Assembly: GCF_963678635.1 (NCBI RefSeq)
Contig: NC_087065.1
Location: 76,609,786 to 76,673,785 of the forward strand
DNA from: Symsagittifera roscoffensis
Taxonomy: Eukaryota > Xenacoelomorpha > Acoela > Convolutidae
Reading direction: 5' to 3'
Length of the DNA: 64,000 nucleotides
A program made the position numbers and the translations under genes. Shown piece after piece: positions 45,801-53,947 of the stretch. Within the stretch, counting starts at the first letter, position 1. Every line of letters starts with the position of its first letter. The notes under the pieces are model-generated. The model saw only the letters and a program-made list of their open reading frames with translations, was not told the DNA's origin and did not search any database.

Positions 45801-47788
45801 ATATTATTTTTTCCACTGTTTTTCTCTTATTTATGAAACTGAAAAGGAAAAAATTTCAAACTTCTCTCTTAAGATGATTTGTGCTGTAATTTTCGAACAA
45901 AAACCGATAAGTTATTTGCTTATGAATGTTTTTCTTTAATTGTAATAAAACGAAATTAGACTTTTGTTAAAAACAAACCTGTTGATCGATAGGGTACAGT
46001 GTTGAACTTGGCTAAACACGATCAATATGATTCTAAAGTAAATTTCATTTAATGAAAACTCAAGGATTTTTGAAATAAATTCATTCATAAATTTTTTTTG
46101 CGAAGCAAAAGCAAAGTCTACGGACAAGCCCGATTTGTCAAAGTACTTATAGAAGCAGTAGCGGATTTAGGGGGAGGGGGACGCTCCCCCCTCCTTTCTC
46201 AGGGATTCGACCCCCTGCGACCCAAAGGGTCCCCCTTTGTACTATTTTGAGATATCCATTTTGGGCTGACTGACCTTTAAAATGTTCTAAAGGCACCTTG
46301 GGTGCCCATCTATACTAATTTTGAGCGGGGAAAAACGCAATTTTTTGGTAGAAATTTTCCAAAAAGTGCCTAATTACGCTTTTTTTTTTAAACTTTTTTT
46401 CAAAACTTTGCCTGAGACGCAGAACATTTGGTCAAATCAGGGTTTTTATAGTGGTTTGGGAGAGCTTAAGAAATCTGTTTGGTCGGCCTAAAAAAAGGTC
46501 GACAAAAATTTGAAATTTTTTTTTTGAAAATCCGCCACCCCCCCTTCGAGAAATTCTTAGATCCGCGACTGTATAGAAGCATTTGAAGGTTCAAGTATGT
46601 ATTGGACCAATCAATTTTTAATTCATTTTGAGAGCAATAGATTGCAAGTCAAAAACAGTCAACTGAGCTAGAAACTGACTTTGAAATGTTTTAGCGTTTT
46701 TATTTCATATAAATAATAACTGAAAAATCAATTTGGTTTGATAATTTCTCAGTGATTTTATGTTCTGCACATTTTTTAAGAAACGATGACTTTGTTTCAA
46801 TGTTTTTTTCAGGAGAGAAGTTGTTCAGGCGCAAAAAAATACTTTTTCGCGGTTTGATTTTCTTTCAAGTTCATTCCATTTCCTTTGTTAAGAAAAAGGC
46901 AAACTTTAATTTTGAACAGCAAAAGTGTAATCGAGTTCTAGTTTCGAAAGTGAAATTTTATTTCCAAATTTTCCAGGGAATAAACATTTTACCTACTAAT
47001 CCAGTTTTCTCAAATTGGGTTGAGTTTATCAAAAAAAGTGTTAACCATAAATTGTTCTAGAATTTCAAAGAACTTTAGAGCCAACTGTTTTTCTTTTCTT
47101 TGAAATTCTGAAATAAGTCAGTTTTATTTTCCTTTTTACTTGCTTTCCTTGATTCTTTTTCAATTGTCTGTTGGCTATGTTTCAGATTTCGATTTCTTAT
47201 GAATTTCCGCTAGCAGTGATCTTTGATCTCAATAAATTTTTTCATCTTTATACGTTTTTCTTTGCTTTTTGAAGCTTAGATTTTCTTAAATTGTTTGCTT
47301 TGCTTTTTTTTGTAGTTATATTTCTTCTTTACTTTCTTTTGTATAAGGAGAGCTTTTCAAGTTGCTCTCTTCTTTTCTGTAAGTTTTCTGGAATTCTTAA
47401 CGTATTAGCCCCTGTGGTACTAAACGAAAGTTCGCCTCTTTAAAAGACTAATTCAACGGCTAAGCGTATGTGAGTTTTAAACCTAGTAAAGAATCCTCTC
47501 GATTTTGTAATATAGGGAGGAGAATACTGAGATCTTGATTTAGGAATTGGTATATGCTCCTCCTTTTGTCGTTTCGTGGGCATGGGGTTCCCCTTCATAG
47601 ACGTATTGAACAGCTACATAGACGGTGCCAGTCTAGCCCTGATGATCGTTCTGGCTCTTCTCTCTGCCATCGCTTGTCTGGCCCTCCCGGAGACCAGAGG
47701 TCAGGAATTGCCAGAGACTATCCAACACTGCCACTTGCTGGCCCAGGGGCGTCTCAAGAAACAAAAGCAGCAACAGTTGTCAGAGTAA
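21742..47788 (+). CDS. SLC22-like: SLC22-type organic ion transporter (11 coding exons, possible 12th at 56658)
   Basis: Major facilitator transporter of the plasma membrane, organic cation/carnitine type. Exons: 21742-21832, 31443-31721, 31965-32167, 32713-32816, 33207-33361, 33804-33972, 36480-36618, 37198-37268, 37799-38010, 39145-39261, 47544-47784 (or to stop at 47788). Phases agree throughout; 594 residues to the first stop. Family marks in order: short acidic N-terminus and membrane span 1 (LLVFLGVSIVALQDGGNVLW); a large extracellular loop of about 130 residues with NIS, NAS, NVT and NMS sequons; FDLVCGGE; GHLADVYGRKTL after span 2; FVMPESPRWLLEQGK after span 6; LLYYALTMG in span 7; WAGRRSVMV; YTGELLPTLSRTTG; and LPETRGQELPETI after span 12. 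Substrate cannot be read from sequence. Confidence 0.9.
21865..22067. mobile_element. Short hAT-like MITE, 203 bp, with near-perfect 8-bp target duplication
   Basis: Ends CAGTAGCGTGC and GAGCACGCCACTG are inverted repeats. Flanks ACTACACT (21857-21864) and ACTATACT (22068-22075) differ at one base. It sits 32 bases downstream of the exon 1 donor. Confidence 0.72.
22148..22264. mobile_element. Deleted hAT-like MITE remnant
   Basis: CAGGGGCGGTTTAAGGGGGA head, CCTCAGGGATTTGACCCTC block, TTTTGAGATATCC and a tail like ATGATCCGAGG; the interior is missing. Confidence 0.5.
22752..23158. mobile_element. TA-flanked foldback MITE (TGCACTAAACGGCCC)
   Basis: Left end TGCACTAAACGGCCCAAAAT and right end GGGCCGTTTAGTGCA are inverted repeats bordered by TA on both sides (22750-22751 and 23159-23160). 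Inverted similarity extends inward about 140 bases. No ORF. Confidence 0.65.
23475..24000 (+). repeat. Tandem partial copy of the foldback region, period about 500 bp
   Basis: Repeats the segment from about 22975 to 23500 at an offset of 500-503 bases, including a second right end (GGGCCGTTTAGTGCA ending 23658). Few differences, so a fairly recent duplication. Confidence 0.65.
24636..26449 (+). repeat. Tandem triplet of a roughly 636-bp element
   Basis: Units start at 24636, 25273 and 25909 with ACAAGA(T/C)TGCTCGTATCA and a hairpin TCAGGGC-GAA-GCCCTGA (imperfect in units 1 and 2). Each holds ACGCGTTAATAG(C/T)GCGAATT and the inverted pair ACTTTCG/CGAAAGT. The third unit stops near 26449. No coding capacity. 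Confidence 0.75.
27089..27318. mobile_element. Tc1/mariner-like MITE, 230 bp, TA-flanked
   Basis: Left end CAACTGTGATAGAGGGGTCC and right end GACCCTCTATCACACTTG are inverted repeats, flanked by TA at 27087-27088 and 27319-27320. No ORF. Confidence 0.7.
27877..28400 (-). pseudogene. Coding-like relic on the minus strand, unrecognised
   Basis: Read on -, one frame runs from near 28390 down to 27880 as protein-like sequence (KVFEKAERRIRDAFEDHSKR, SSEPVEPNINPWPGLLMTD, EKPNSEEAETVEERNDSL) but is broken by at least a TGA and a TAG. Composition is charged and unlike the AT-rich flanks. It may be a dead retrocopy or transposon gene; I do not recognise the family. Confidence 0.3.
28884..29007 (+). 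repeat. Pyrimidine-rich tract of about 120 bases
   Basis: Almost only C and T (CCTCCTCCCTCTCCTTCCCC and similar). Low-complexity sequence within intron 1. Confidence 0.6.
30866..31431 (-). repeat. Inverted copy of the 636-bp element abutting SLC22 exon 2
   Basis: Reverse complement of the triplet unit, from TTCCGACTTTCGATACGAAA to CAGGGCTTCGCCCTG and CAGTCTTGTTAT. It ends 11 bases before the exon 2 acceptor. A partial direct copy lies at about 30264-30420. Confidence 0.75.
31443..31721 (+). CDS. SLC22-like: SLC22-like exon 2 (span 1 and extracellular loop)
   Basis: Acceptor TTTTGTGTAG, donor GTAATA. Encodes GYWNKWHLLVFLGV, the rest of span 1, FAAAHIPHRCRIPG, then an Asn-rich stretch (TTNNDNNYNYNSYDD) unusual for the family. 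The acceptor lies next to a transposon copy. Confidence 0.88.
31965..32167 (+). CDS. SLC22-like: SLC22-like exon 3 (extracellular loop)
   Basis: Acceptor CCTTGCAG, donor GTCAGT. Encodes DNNDGCTALNASVDDVIS to EALDSVVSE, with Cys residues and NAS, NVT and NMS sequons typical of the glycosylated loop. Other frames hit stops. Confidence 0.82.
32713..32816 (+). CDS. SLC22-like: SLC22-like exon 4 (span 2)
   Basis: Acceptor TTCTTTAAG, donor GTGAGT, phase 0 to 2. Encodes FDLVCGGEMFRRIDKSLFVL and GQCIGAIILGHLADV, matching EFDLVC and the second span of the family. Confidence 0.88.
33207..33361 (+). CDS. SLC22-like: SLC22-like exon 5 (spans 3-4)
   Basis: Acceptor CTCTACTAG, donor GTAAGC. Completes the VYGRK motif and encodes TLLITQFFLEMFFIVGMAL and LLIILRFVVSIFNMGKYP. 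Confidence 0.9.
33804..33972 (+). CDS. SLC22-like: SLC22-like exon 6 (spans 5-6)
   Basis: Acceptor after a TG-repeat tract ending GTGTAG, donor GTGAGT. Encodes GAEVMMPGHRGMIGMVPG, GYFIRTWRLFTT and span 6 (MWFCLPIILYW). Confidence 0.88.
34224..34390. repeat. Foldback of TTTCGCCCCT motifs
   Basis: TTTCGCCCCT occurs three times on the left (from about 34224, 34242 and 34279) and as AGGGGCGAA / AGGGGCAAA on the right (about 34361 and 34378). Probably a small foldback transposon. Confidence 0.5.
34697..35265. mobile_element. Tc1/mariner-like foldback MITE, 569 bp, TA-flanked
   Basis: Ends CAGCGCCGATTTAATCTATC and, inverted, CAGTCCTGATTTGAATTATC, with inverted similarity over about 85 bases (CCGGACAAAATGA, GTTTTTCTCAA). 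TA borders at 34695-34696 and 35266-35267. A further solo end occurs at about 34430-34460. Confidence 0.7.
36480..36618 (+). CDS. SLC22-like: SLC22-like exon 7 (central cytoplasmic loop)
   Basis: Acceptor TCTTTTCAG, donor GTGACT (weak). Encodes FFVMPESPRWLLEQGKYREF and a charged helix to KLEELI; PESPRWLL is diagnostic of SLC22. Confidence 0.88.
37198..37268 (+). CDS. SLC22-like: SLC22-like exon 8 (start of span 7)
   Basis: Encodes KSPIRETFGDPLLKKWLLIL and SFIW, like the LFRTPxLRKRTLIL-FxWF segment of relatives. Donor GTAGGC is clear. The acceptor (GCTGTCAG) is weak and was chosen because it alone keeps phase with exons 7 and 9. Confidence 0.7.
37799..38010 (+). CDS. SLC22-like: SLC22-like exon 9 (spans 7-9)
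   Basis: Acceptor CATTTGCAG, donor GTAGGC. Encodes SSNMLLYYALTMGQDLFALN, LLSGLFEMPGVVLVML and NWAGRRSVMVAGLIL, all at the expected places of SLC22 spans 7 to 9. Confidence 0.9.
38401..38931. mobile_element. hAT-like MITE, full-length-looking
   Basis: CAGGGGTGGATTTAGGGGGA at the left, CTAGATCCGCACCTG at the right, as inverted ends. Middle holds GCGCGCGACAGAAAACGC and the GGTCAAAATAAGGTCTTTAT block of the family. The flanking 8-mers do not match, so an old or rearranged copy. It lies in SLC22 intron 9. Confidence 0.6.
39145..39261 (+). CDS. SLC22-like: SLC22-like exon 10 (spans 10-11)
   Basis: Acceptor CTTATAG, donor GTAAAT, phase 1. Encodes SLVLVFASFSKLFVTGTFD and YTGELLPTLSRTTG, matching YTAELYPTxxRNTG. 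The next exon is 8.3 kb away, beyond a satellite array. Confidence 0.9.
39514..45180 (+). repeat. R1 element internally expanded into an approximately 829-bp satellite
   Basis: Left end hairpin CCTTGCGAGAAGCAAGG at 39514; right end TCGCAAGTGTTGCAAAACTC and TCTGTATAAT at about 45143-45180. Between them six MITE-derived heads (CAGTAGCTGATTTAGGGGGA-type) recur at 40296, 41124, 41953, 42783, 43612 and 44440, so periods are 828-830. Copies are nearly identical. Each monomer joins R1 sequence, a piece like 45985-46155 and about 148 bases of MITE. Confidence 0.85.
46156..46571. mobile_element. hAT-like MITE, 416 bp, perfect 8-bp target duplication
   Basis: Ends CAGTAGCGGATTTA and TAGATCCGCGACTG are inverted repeats. 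TATAGAAG stands directly on both sides (46148-46155 and 46572-46579). An 8-bp duplication and CAG/CTG ends are marks of hAT elements. Interior has the GGGTCCCCCTTTG and GAGATATCCATTTT blocks. No transposase, so mobilised in trans. Confidence 0.88.
47544..47788 (+). CDS. SLC22-like: SLC22-like exon 11 (spans 11-12 and tail)
   Basis: Acceptor TTGATTTAG. Encodes GIGICSSFCRFVGMGFPF, span 12 (MIVLALLSAIACLALPET), RGQELPETIQHCH and a Lys/Gln tail ending LSE and TAA. The TAA at 47786-47788 overlaps a consensus donor (GA|GTAAGT at 47785), so the stop may be bypassed by splicing in phase 2. Confidence 0.85.
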
Positions 47789-49989
47789 GTAAGCAATGAT
47801 CTGAACTGCACTGAAGGTTTTAATTGATTTTGTTTAAAAAATTTGTCGAATATTTGTATAAACACCTCTGGTTTTCACAATATTACAGCTATCTTGAAAG
47901 TGAGCTCTATAACTGCTCAAAAATTTTTGAATGAAACGTTTTTTATAGGCTTAGGCAGTATCGGATTTAGGGGGGGGGGGGGCGCTTTCCTCTCAGGAGC
48001 GCTGGTTTGAATGATAATTTGGACAGATTGTTATTTTAGGTGCAGCGAAACGTGGGAGGCGAAGCTTTGAGACAAATCGGATGTGTTTAGACAAGCTAAA
48101 CTGCAAAACATTTTCGCAATCTAGTTGGCACTATATTTTCCATAGATCCGTTATATTTTGATTGAAGCATATAAGTTGATTTATATAAGTTGATTTATGA
48201 TGAATCATTTTAAATCTCAATTAACAGAGCGGCAGAGCGGTGTCTTAGTGGTTGAGGCGTATTTTTATGAGCTGAAAGGGCGATGTTTCGCCAATGGATG
48301 TGATCCTTGCGTATGTAGTGGAAAATCTTCCTAGGCCAGAAAAATGATGAAAATCCGTGGATTAACCCAGATTTCTTCCCACGGCAGGTTTCGTCCCATC
48401 AATTTAATGGACTGTTTTCATCATACTGCAGATATCTTCATATGTTTCAATTATTTTCTAGTAACCTGGCGGCTCTGTTTTTTTTTCCGTTCTTTGAAGA
48501 AGGTAACGGTCGGTATATATAGGCTTAGAGTTTTAATCAGACTAGTTTTGGTGATCGAAAAAAATTTTCAATGAATCATCTTCATAACCCAATAAAGATA
48601 TAGACCCTTTGAGTTCAAATGTGAAAAGACCTTTCACTTTTGATCTTCTTTGGTAAAATTCGTGTTAAATTTGAAATTGAAATTTGCCAATTTAACCATG
48701 TTCCAAAAAACCACGAAAGCTATCAAAAACTTCGGAAATAGGTTCAAATTTCAGCATTTTGGTCGGCAATCACGTGGGATCTTTCTGCACTCTCTGAACT
48801 GTTGCAAGCATCTGTCAAGATCTAAGTCAACTTTCAAGTCTAAACGAAAACGGAGCCAAATTACCAAATTATGTTTTGACAGATCTCGCCTTCGTCGCAA
48901 CCTTGTCTCGACCGAATTTACCGCTTTTTAAACTCGACTCTAACTTTAGCAAATCTTAGCGCATGAATGGTTCGATACAATATGCTTACCGGATTTACAG
49001 AGCCAATGGACTCTTTTTTAGTTAATGCTAAGTAGTTCGAAGTTTTTTCCTTCGGATACTTAGATTTTTGACAGGTATTACGCACTGGAGGAAATGAACT
49101 TTAAACTCAGAACAAGCAAATTTGAGCTGCTTAATTTGCTCAGCGAAAAAACTGCCAACAGTTTGGCTATACTACTCGATGCGACAATCATGGCTTTTTG
49201 AAAACTGACAATTGTCGCTTGAGGCTTGTTGCTGTGGAAATGGAGCGTCTTAAGCACTAACTTGAGTTATCAAGCTTCAATTGACCTGTCCTAAAAAAAT
49301 TAACTTTGAAGAATTATCAAAAATTAATTTTGGAAATCATTTCATATAAAAAAACTGCATAATTAGGAAAAACGCACATAAAAAAAATTTAACAAAAAAA
49401 TTTTTGAAAAAAAAACAGTTGCCATATCAAAATTGATTTGAGCAGTTCGGTCTGCTTTTTTGGTTATGCTTATGATATAGATAGCAAACAGTAGACAGAA
49501 CTGCTCGAATCAATTTTTTTTATGTCAAAAAATATTGAATAAGTTTTTTTTCTGTGTCCGCATTGAAGCTTAGGCGTAAGCAGTCGATTATAACTGATTG
49601 TTTATGTTGACTTTTTGACGATTATAGTTGATAATAGTAACCAAAATTAGGTGTTTAACGATTTTTTAATCAATTACAATCGTGAGATTTTTGAGGAGAT
49701 TATAGTGTCTTATAATCAATTGTAATTGATTATAGTTCATACAATAAACTCTGTAATTCAATTATTATTGGTTCCAACTGTTTACATTTTTTGTTTTGTC
49801 AAAAACTTGTCATACCAAAAATATTTTTTAAATGTCCTACGGGGTGCTATTTTTCTGTCAATAACGAAGTTTTAAAATTGAGATGTCCTACCACACTTTG
49901 GTTCATCTGAACACAAAGCTTTACCACGAAACAAAAGTTTCATAGAAATTTCGTCATTTTAGTTGAAAAATTCCTGCGGTATGTGAGAT

Positions 49990-50285
49990 ACCGCGACAAC
50001 TAGCAAGAAACGACAACTCGCAACAAAAGACAACTCGCAAAATTTAAGGAAAGCGACAACTCGCAAGTTTTTGAAGCTAACTGGAAACTTTATATTTGCG
50101 GTTTAAGGTCGGCGGTGGGCGCGCTACGCGCACGTCGCCTCTTATCGGCAAAAACCGGCACTAATTTTCAGTCCTACCCTCTATTGGCAAGCTCGTGACA
50201 GGTAGGCGCGACTGCGTCGGTGAGTATATTGCGAATAGTCTTTTAAGGCGAGCTGTTTTTCTTGCGAGTTGTCGCGTTACGGGTA
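49990..50285. repeat. Foldback element with GACAACTCGCAA motifs
   Basis: Left: GACAACT(A/C)GCAA four times between 49994 and 50063. Right: CTTGCGAGTTGTCGCG (about 50260-50275) in inverse. The centre is unusually GC-rich (GGTGGGCGCGCTACGCGCAC). No ORF. Confidence 0.55.
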
Positions 50286-52621
50286 GGTGAAACTTAAGAT
50301 TTCCAAACAAACTATAAAACTAAAGCATTGTGCTAAAATTTTGGTGATGGAAAAAATTTTAAAAGTACATCATCAAAAAACTCTAATAGAAAAATGAAAA
50401 ATGAAAAACCTTAAAAATTTGATTTGAATTGAAAATTTTTAAAACAATTTGACATTTTTCACATTAACTAACGCCTACAGATTAATTAAAATACAACCAA
50501 TTATGATGCAATTTTGAATACAAAATGGACAAACAAAAGGGATTATAAGCTATTATAATTGATCATAACATATTTTTTGAGCAAAGTATTTGAATAAGAA
50601 ATTGGGATAAAATATTTTGTTGTTATCAAATGTAATTGATTAAAATCCTATCAAAAAATAGATGGGTTAAGGTTTGATTATAACTGATAAAATATTACTG
50701 TTTTTGACTAAATTTTGATTCCAAAAGGAGAGATTATAATTAATTATCAATTGATTGAAATCTATATTTTTTCTCAATTTTTGCGAGACTGGTAGTTAAA
50801 TCATGATATAATCGATTATTAATACTTTAAACTGGTTGCGGGTATTTGTGTAAACGCGCTGTTTTCTTAATTATGCAGTTTAGGAAAACTTTTCATAAAT
50901 AAAAAAAAAACTACGTTCTAAAAAAATTCAATTTTGTCTTTTCTTGGGAAAATTCACTCGCAGCTTGTTCAATTATGCTAAAATAATTCCAAGTTATGCA
51001 AGGTAAAGGTTCGAGCTACTTTTTAACTTGACACAATTTTGGTTGCGACCACTCGCGAAAGAAACTAAAGCTCATGTTTTTTCTTCGCAAAGTTAAGTAC
51101 CTCAAAGAAAACGCGCAGCTCTTCAAAACTTAATATCTCAGATATGCTAGGTATCAAACAAAGGAAAATTTGGATATAAAAAATTCGACGTTTTTCATTT
51201 CCTAATTCTTCAATATTTCGGTTTGATTAACTGTGGTCGGTACATTCTGTTCCTAGCTGTAATTATGGAATATTCTGTGTATTTTATGTGGTCAGAATGT
51301 ATATTCACATACTGTTAGATTAATCTAGAAATATATTAATTCCTTCAACCCCATTCCAATATCTAAGAAACGATGGAAAGTTTGCATATCACAAATTTAA
51401 CATTTTTCAATATTCTTATTCCTTAATATCTTGTAAACTTGTGAAGCAACTGGCTACCCTTGTTTCAAAGAGTTAAGTGCCGACTATGAATTGGTTGATT
51501 TAAAAACAAAACGATCTCTCTGTTTTTATATTTAAATTTGATAACGACTCGAAAGGGCACCGCACTGAGCATTCATGGCTTCGTTGAGTAAATGTTCCTC
51601 CTTCTGAAGTTTTGACCGAACAATAGCATTTTTTCAGTGCGCTTCTACCCTCAAGCTTAGTGTATATTGATGCCAGAGGCGTCTTTAGAAAAATTTGGGG
51701 CTGTCAACCAAATTTGGACGTCGTAAATTATTTCGAAAAGGGGAACCCTTTGGAAATCTTTGGCAACCAGAATTCAGGGAGGGGGCGGGGCAGCACGGTG
51801 CCTCTTTATGATGATGTTTGGGGGGGGGGGGGGGGGGCTGCCGTGGCTCTTAATGCCTAAAGTCATTTAATTAAAATTCTGTCAATTAAAAACACACAAA
51901 TATCTACAAAATATACATCACATCATTTCGAAACTGCACAACAACCTTTTAAAAAATAAAGTCACAACTAAGATGTGATTCTGTCTTAAAAATCAAAGCG
52001 TCAAAGCACTTGTAGTGATGTCAGTAGAAATGTAGAAAAAAGGGTCACTTGATTCGGATGGCGCCCAGTTGGAAGGTACCTGCATGGCTGCGATGACACC
52101 CTTTGTGCGCCCGACTTGAAGTCCCCCCGCCCACAGATGAGGTTCGCTTTATCAGTTTACTCTGTTGAAATAAATTTTATTATGATGGTGGGATTTTGCT
52201 AACTACCCCAATCCCCCTATTGAAAAGAGGGAATTAGTCACTAGGTACAATATTGGCATGTATAATTGCTGGATTTGTCCTTACAACGGGGGGGGGGGGG
52301 GGGGGGGCAATTTTTTTTTACTAAGTACCATAGGGGGATTGTTGAAGAGATTCAACAAGTATTACAATGATGAATTGCAATTCGAAATGGCATTTCAAAA
52401 TGTTCAACTTTACCCGAACATCAAATAACCCAAAAGAAAACATACTAATTAACAAAACAATGAATAATAAACACCTAATGCTGATTGGTTAATCCCTATT
52501 TCGCAGAAACCTACTTTTGCAATTAAGTTGAACCGATACCTTATCAATTAGACTGAAACAATACCTTTACAAGGATTGAACCAATACCTTTACAAATAGA
52601 ACGCGTCGTTCGAAATGTTTT

Positions 52622-52624
52622 TGT

Positions 52625-52674
<50 letters not shown>
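52622..52674 (+). repeat. GT dinucleotide microsatellite
   Basis: About 25 GT units with one interruption near the start. Confidence 0.9.
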
Positions 52675-52675
<1 letters not shown>

Positions 52676-52949
52676 TAATCAAGTGAGGCAACCCACCTCA
52701 CGATACACTCAAATCGATATTTATGGCTACTGTCATTAGTGGATATAGGATTTGGATCAAGTTTACTTCCACGTCTTGATGAGATCAAAATAAGATCTTC
52801 TACAAAAATATTCAAACAAATTTTTAAAAATTTATACGCTGCGAGGAAAATGCTGATGTCCGATCGGCTGAAAAACTTAACATAGAGCCAGTTTAACACC
52901 CTCCCACTTAAATTGCTGTGGTAGAAGGAGGAGCAGAAGGACTGGGAGA

Positions 52950-53395
52950 AGGAGTTTCTCGAGGGGGGGGGGGGGGGGGGGGGATGCGAATTTTCAAAAA
53001 AATTTTGAAAATTGGTTGACCTTTTTTAGGTCGACCAAATTGATTTTCTGAGCTATCCCCAGCCACTTTAAAGACCGTAATTAGACCAAACTTTCTGCAC
53101 CGCAGGCAAATTTTCAAAAAAAGGCCAAAAAAAGGCGTTTTTAGGCTTTTTTTGGAAAGTTTCGACCAAAAAATCGCTTTTTTTCGGCGTGCGTTCCCCC
53201 TTCAAAATTAGTATATATTGGCGCCAAAGGCGCCTTTAGAAAAATTTTAAGGTCAGTCAGCCAAAAATGGATATCTCAAAATAGTACAAAGGGGACCCTT
53301 TGGGTCGGCAGGGGATCGAATCCCTGAGGGGGGAGACGTCCGCCCCCGCCCCCGCCCCCCGCGCCCTCCCTAAATCCTCTTCTGAGAAGCAGGTT
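52950..53395 (-). mobile_element. hAT-like MITE, inverted copy
   Basis: Reverse complement of the 46156 family: TCGAGGGGGG at one end, GGTCGACCAAATTGATTTTC, GGCGCCAAAGGCGCC, GATATCTCAAAATAGTAC-type blocks and CCCTAAATCC at the other. Confidence 0.6.
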
Positions 53396-53725
53396 GGTTT
53401 GTGTAAATGGTTTTAGGATTCTTGGTGATTCTGATTTATAAATTGCGTTTTTTTTCGGCGCGCTCTCCAATCTTAAAATTACTTTATATTCATACCAGAG
53501 TAGTATAAATAGTCCAGATCAGTTTTGCAAGCCTGATTCATGCTGCGAAGTGTTGAGTATCTTATGCTCAATTCGTGAGTATTTATTTAATTTGCATTTT
53601 CTGCAGTATAAAAACATAAAGATCAAAGAAAATATGAAAATTTGTTCAAACTTTTTGAATTTTTTATGATTTTTTTTTGAATTTTTTTAACAATTTTTTA
53701 AATACCTATAACGTTTCTGTCTCAC

Positions 53726-53947
53726 CTGTTGATGTTGCATATGGTGTATTGTGTCTCTGGGTCTCTCCGGCCTGGACTCCCCCATCAGGTGGTGTTGGGT
53801 TCCGGAGGAGGAGGATCCCACGCACCTCTCCCCCATGTATTTGAGGAAAATGAGGAGGACGATGGAGACGAAGAAAATGAGGTAGAATGTTCCGACTGCC
53901 AACAGGGCCGCATAGATCCCGTCCTGGAAGCGCAAACTAGAACCCAT
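53726..53947 (-). CDS. Exon of an unrecognised single-span membrane protein (copy 1)
   Basis: On -, ATG at 53947 opens 74 codons up to CAG|GTGAGA. An in-frame TAG stands four codons upstream, so this ATG may be the true start. MGSSLRFQDG is followed by one hydrophobic segment (IYAALLAVGTFYLIFFVSIV, LLIFLKYM), then a cytoplasmic-looking part with a Cys (GERCVGSSSS) and a His/Arg-rich stretch to QHQQ. GC content is much above its surroundings, typical of exons here. I do not recognise the family; length and a single span recall small channel-subunit or SMIM-type proteins, but no motif supports either. Following exons are not identified. It lies antisense within the last SLC22 intron if exon 12 is real. 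Confidence 0.6.

Larger units (their letters stand above)
39262..47543 (+). other. SLC22-like intron 10, satellite-bearing
   Basis: 8.3 kb with the expanded R1 element (39514-45180), a further repeat piece at about 45985-46155, the MITE at 46156-46571 and an R1-related piece at 46790-47200. No exon seen; SLC22 phase is continuous across the intron. Confidence 0.6.
47785..53500. other. Region after SLC22 exon 11, no gene seen
   Basis: If exon 12 is real this is intron; otherwise intergenic. It includes G homopolymers (about 47971, 51820, 52290, 52964), a tRNA-like A box at about 48238, a palindrome at 49710-49735, the foldback at 49990-50285, a GT repeat at 52622-52674 and MITE remnants at 51670-51840 and 52950-53395. 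Confidence 0.5.

Noticed and set aside
48238-48300. tRNA gene
   Set aside because: Good A box but no matching B box and no cloverleaf I could fold; SINE-like at most.
48650-48931. Plus-strand 93-codon basic ORF
   Set aside because: Lys/Phe-rich AT-driven composition and no family likeness; chance ORF.
52040-52150. GC-rich stretch, possible minus-strand exon ending at CATGCAG|GTACCT
   Set aside because: No frame gives a recognisable or phase-compatible peptide; may be a repeat fragment.
52691-52809. Minus-strand stretch reading SSRRGSKLDPNPISTNDSSH with plausible splice sites
   Set aside because: It could be a downstream exon of the membrane-protein gene, but its phase does not follow directly from the donor at 53726 and no family supports it.
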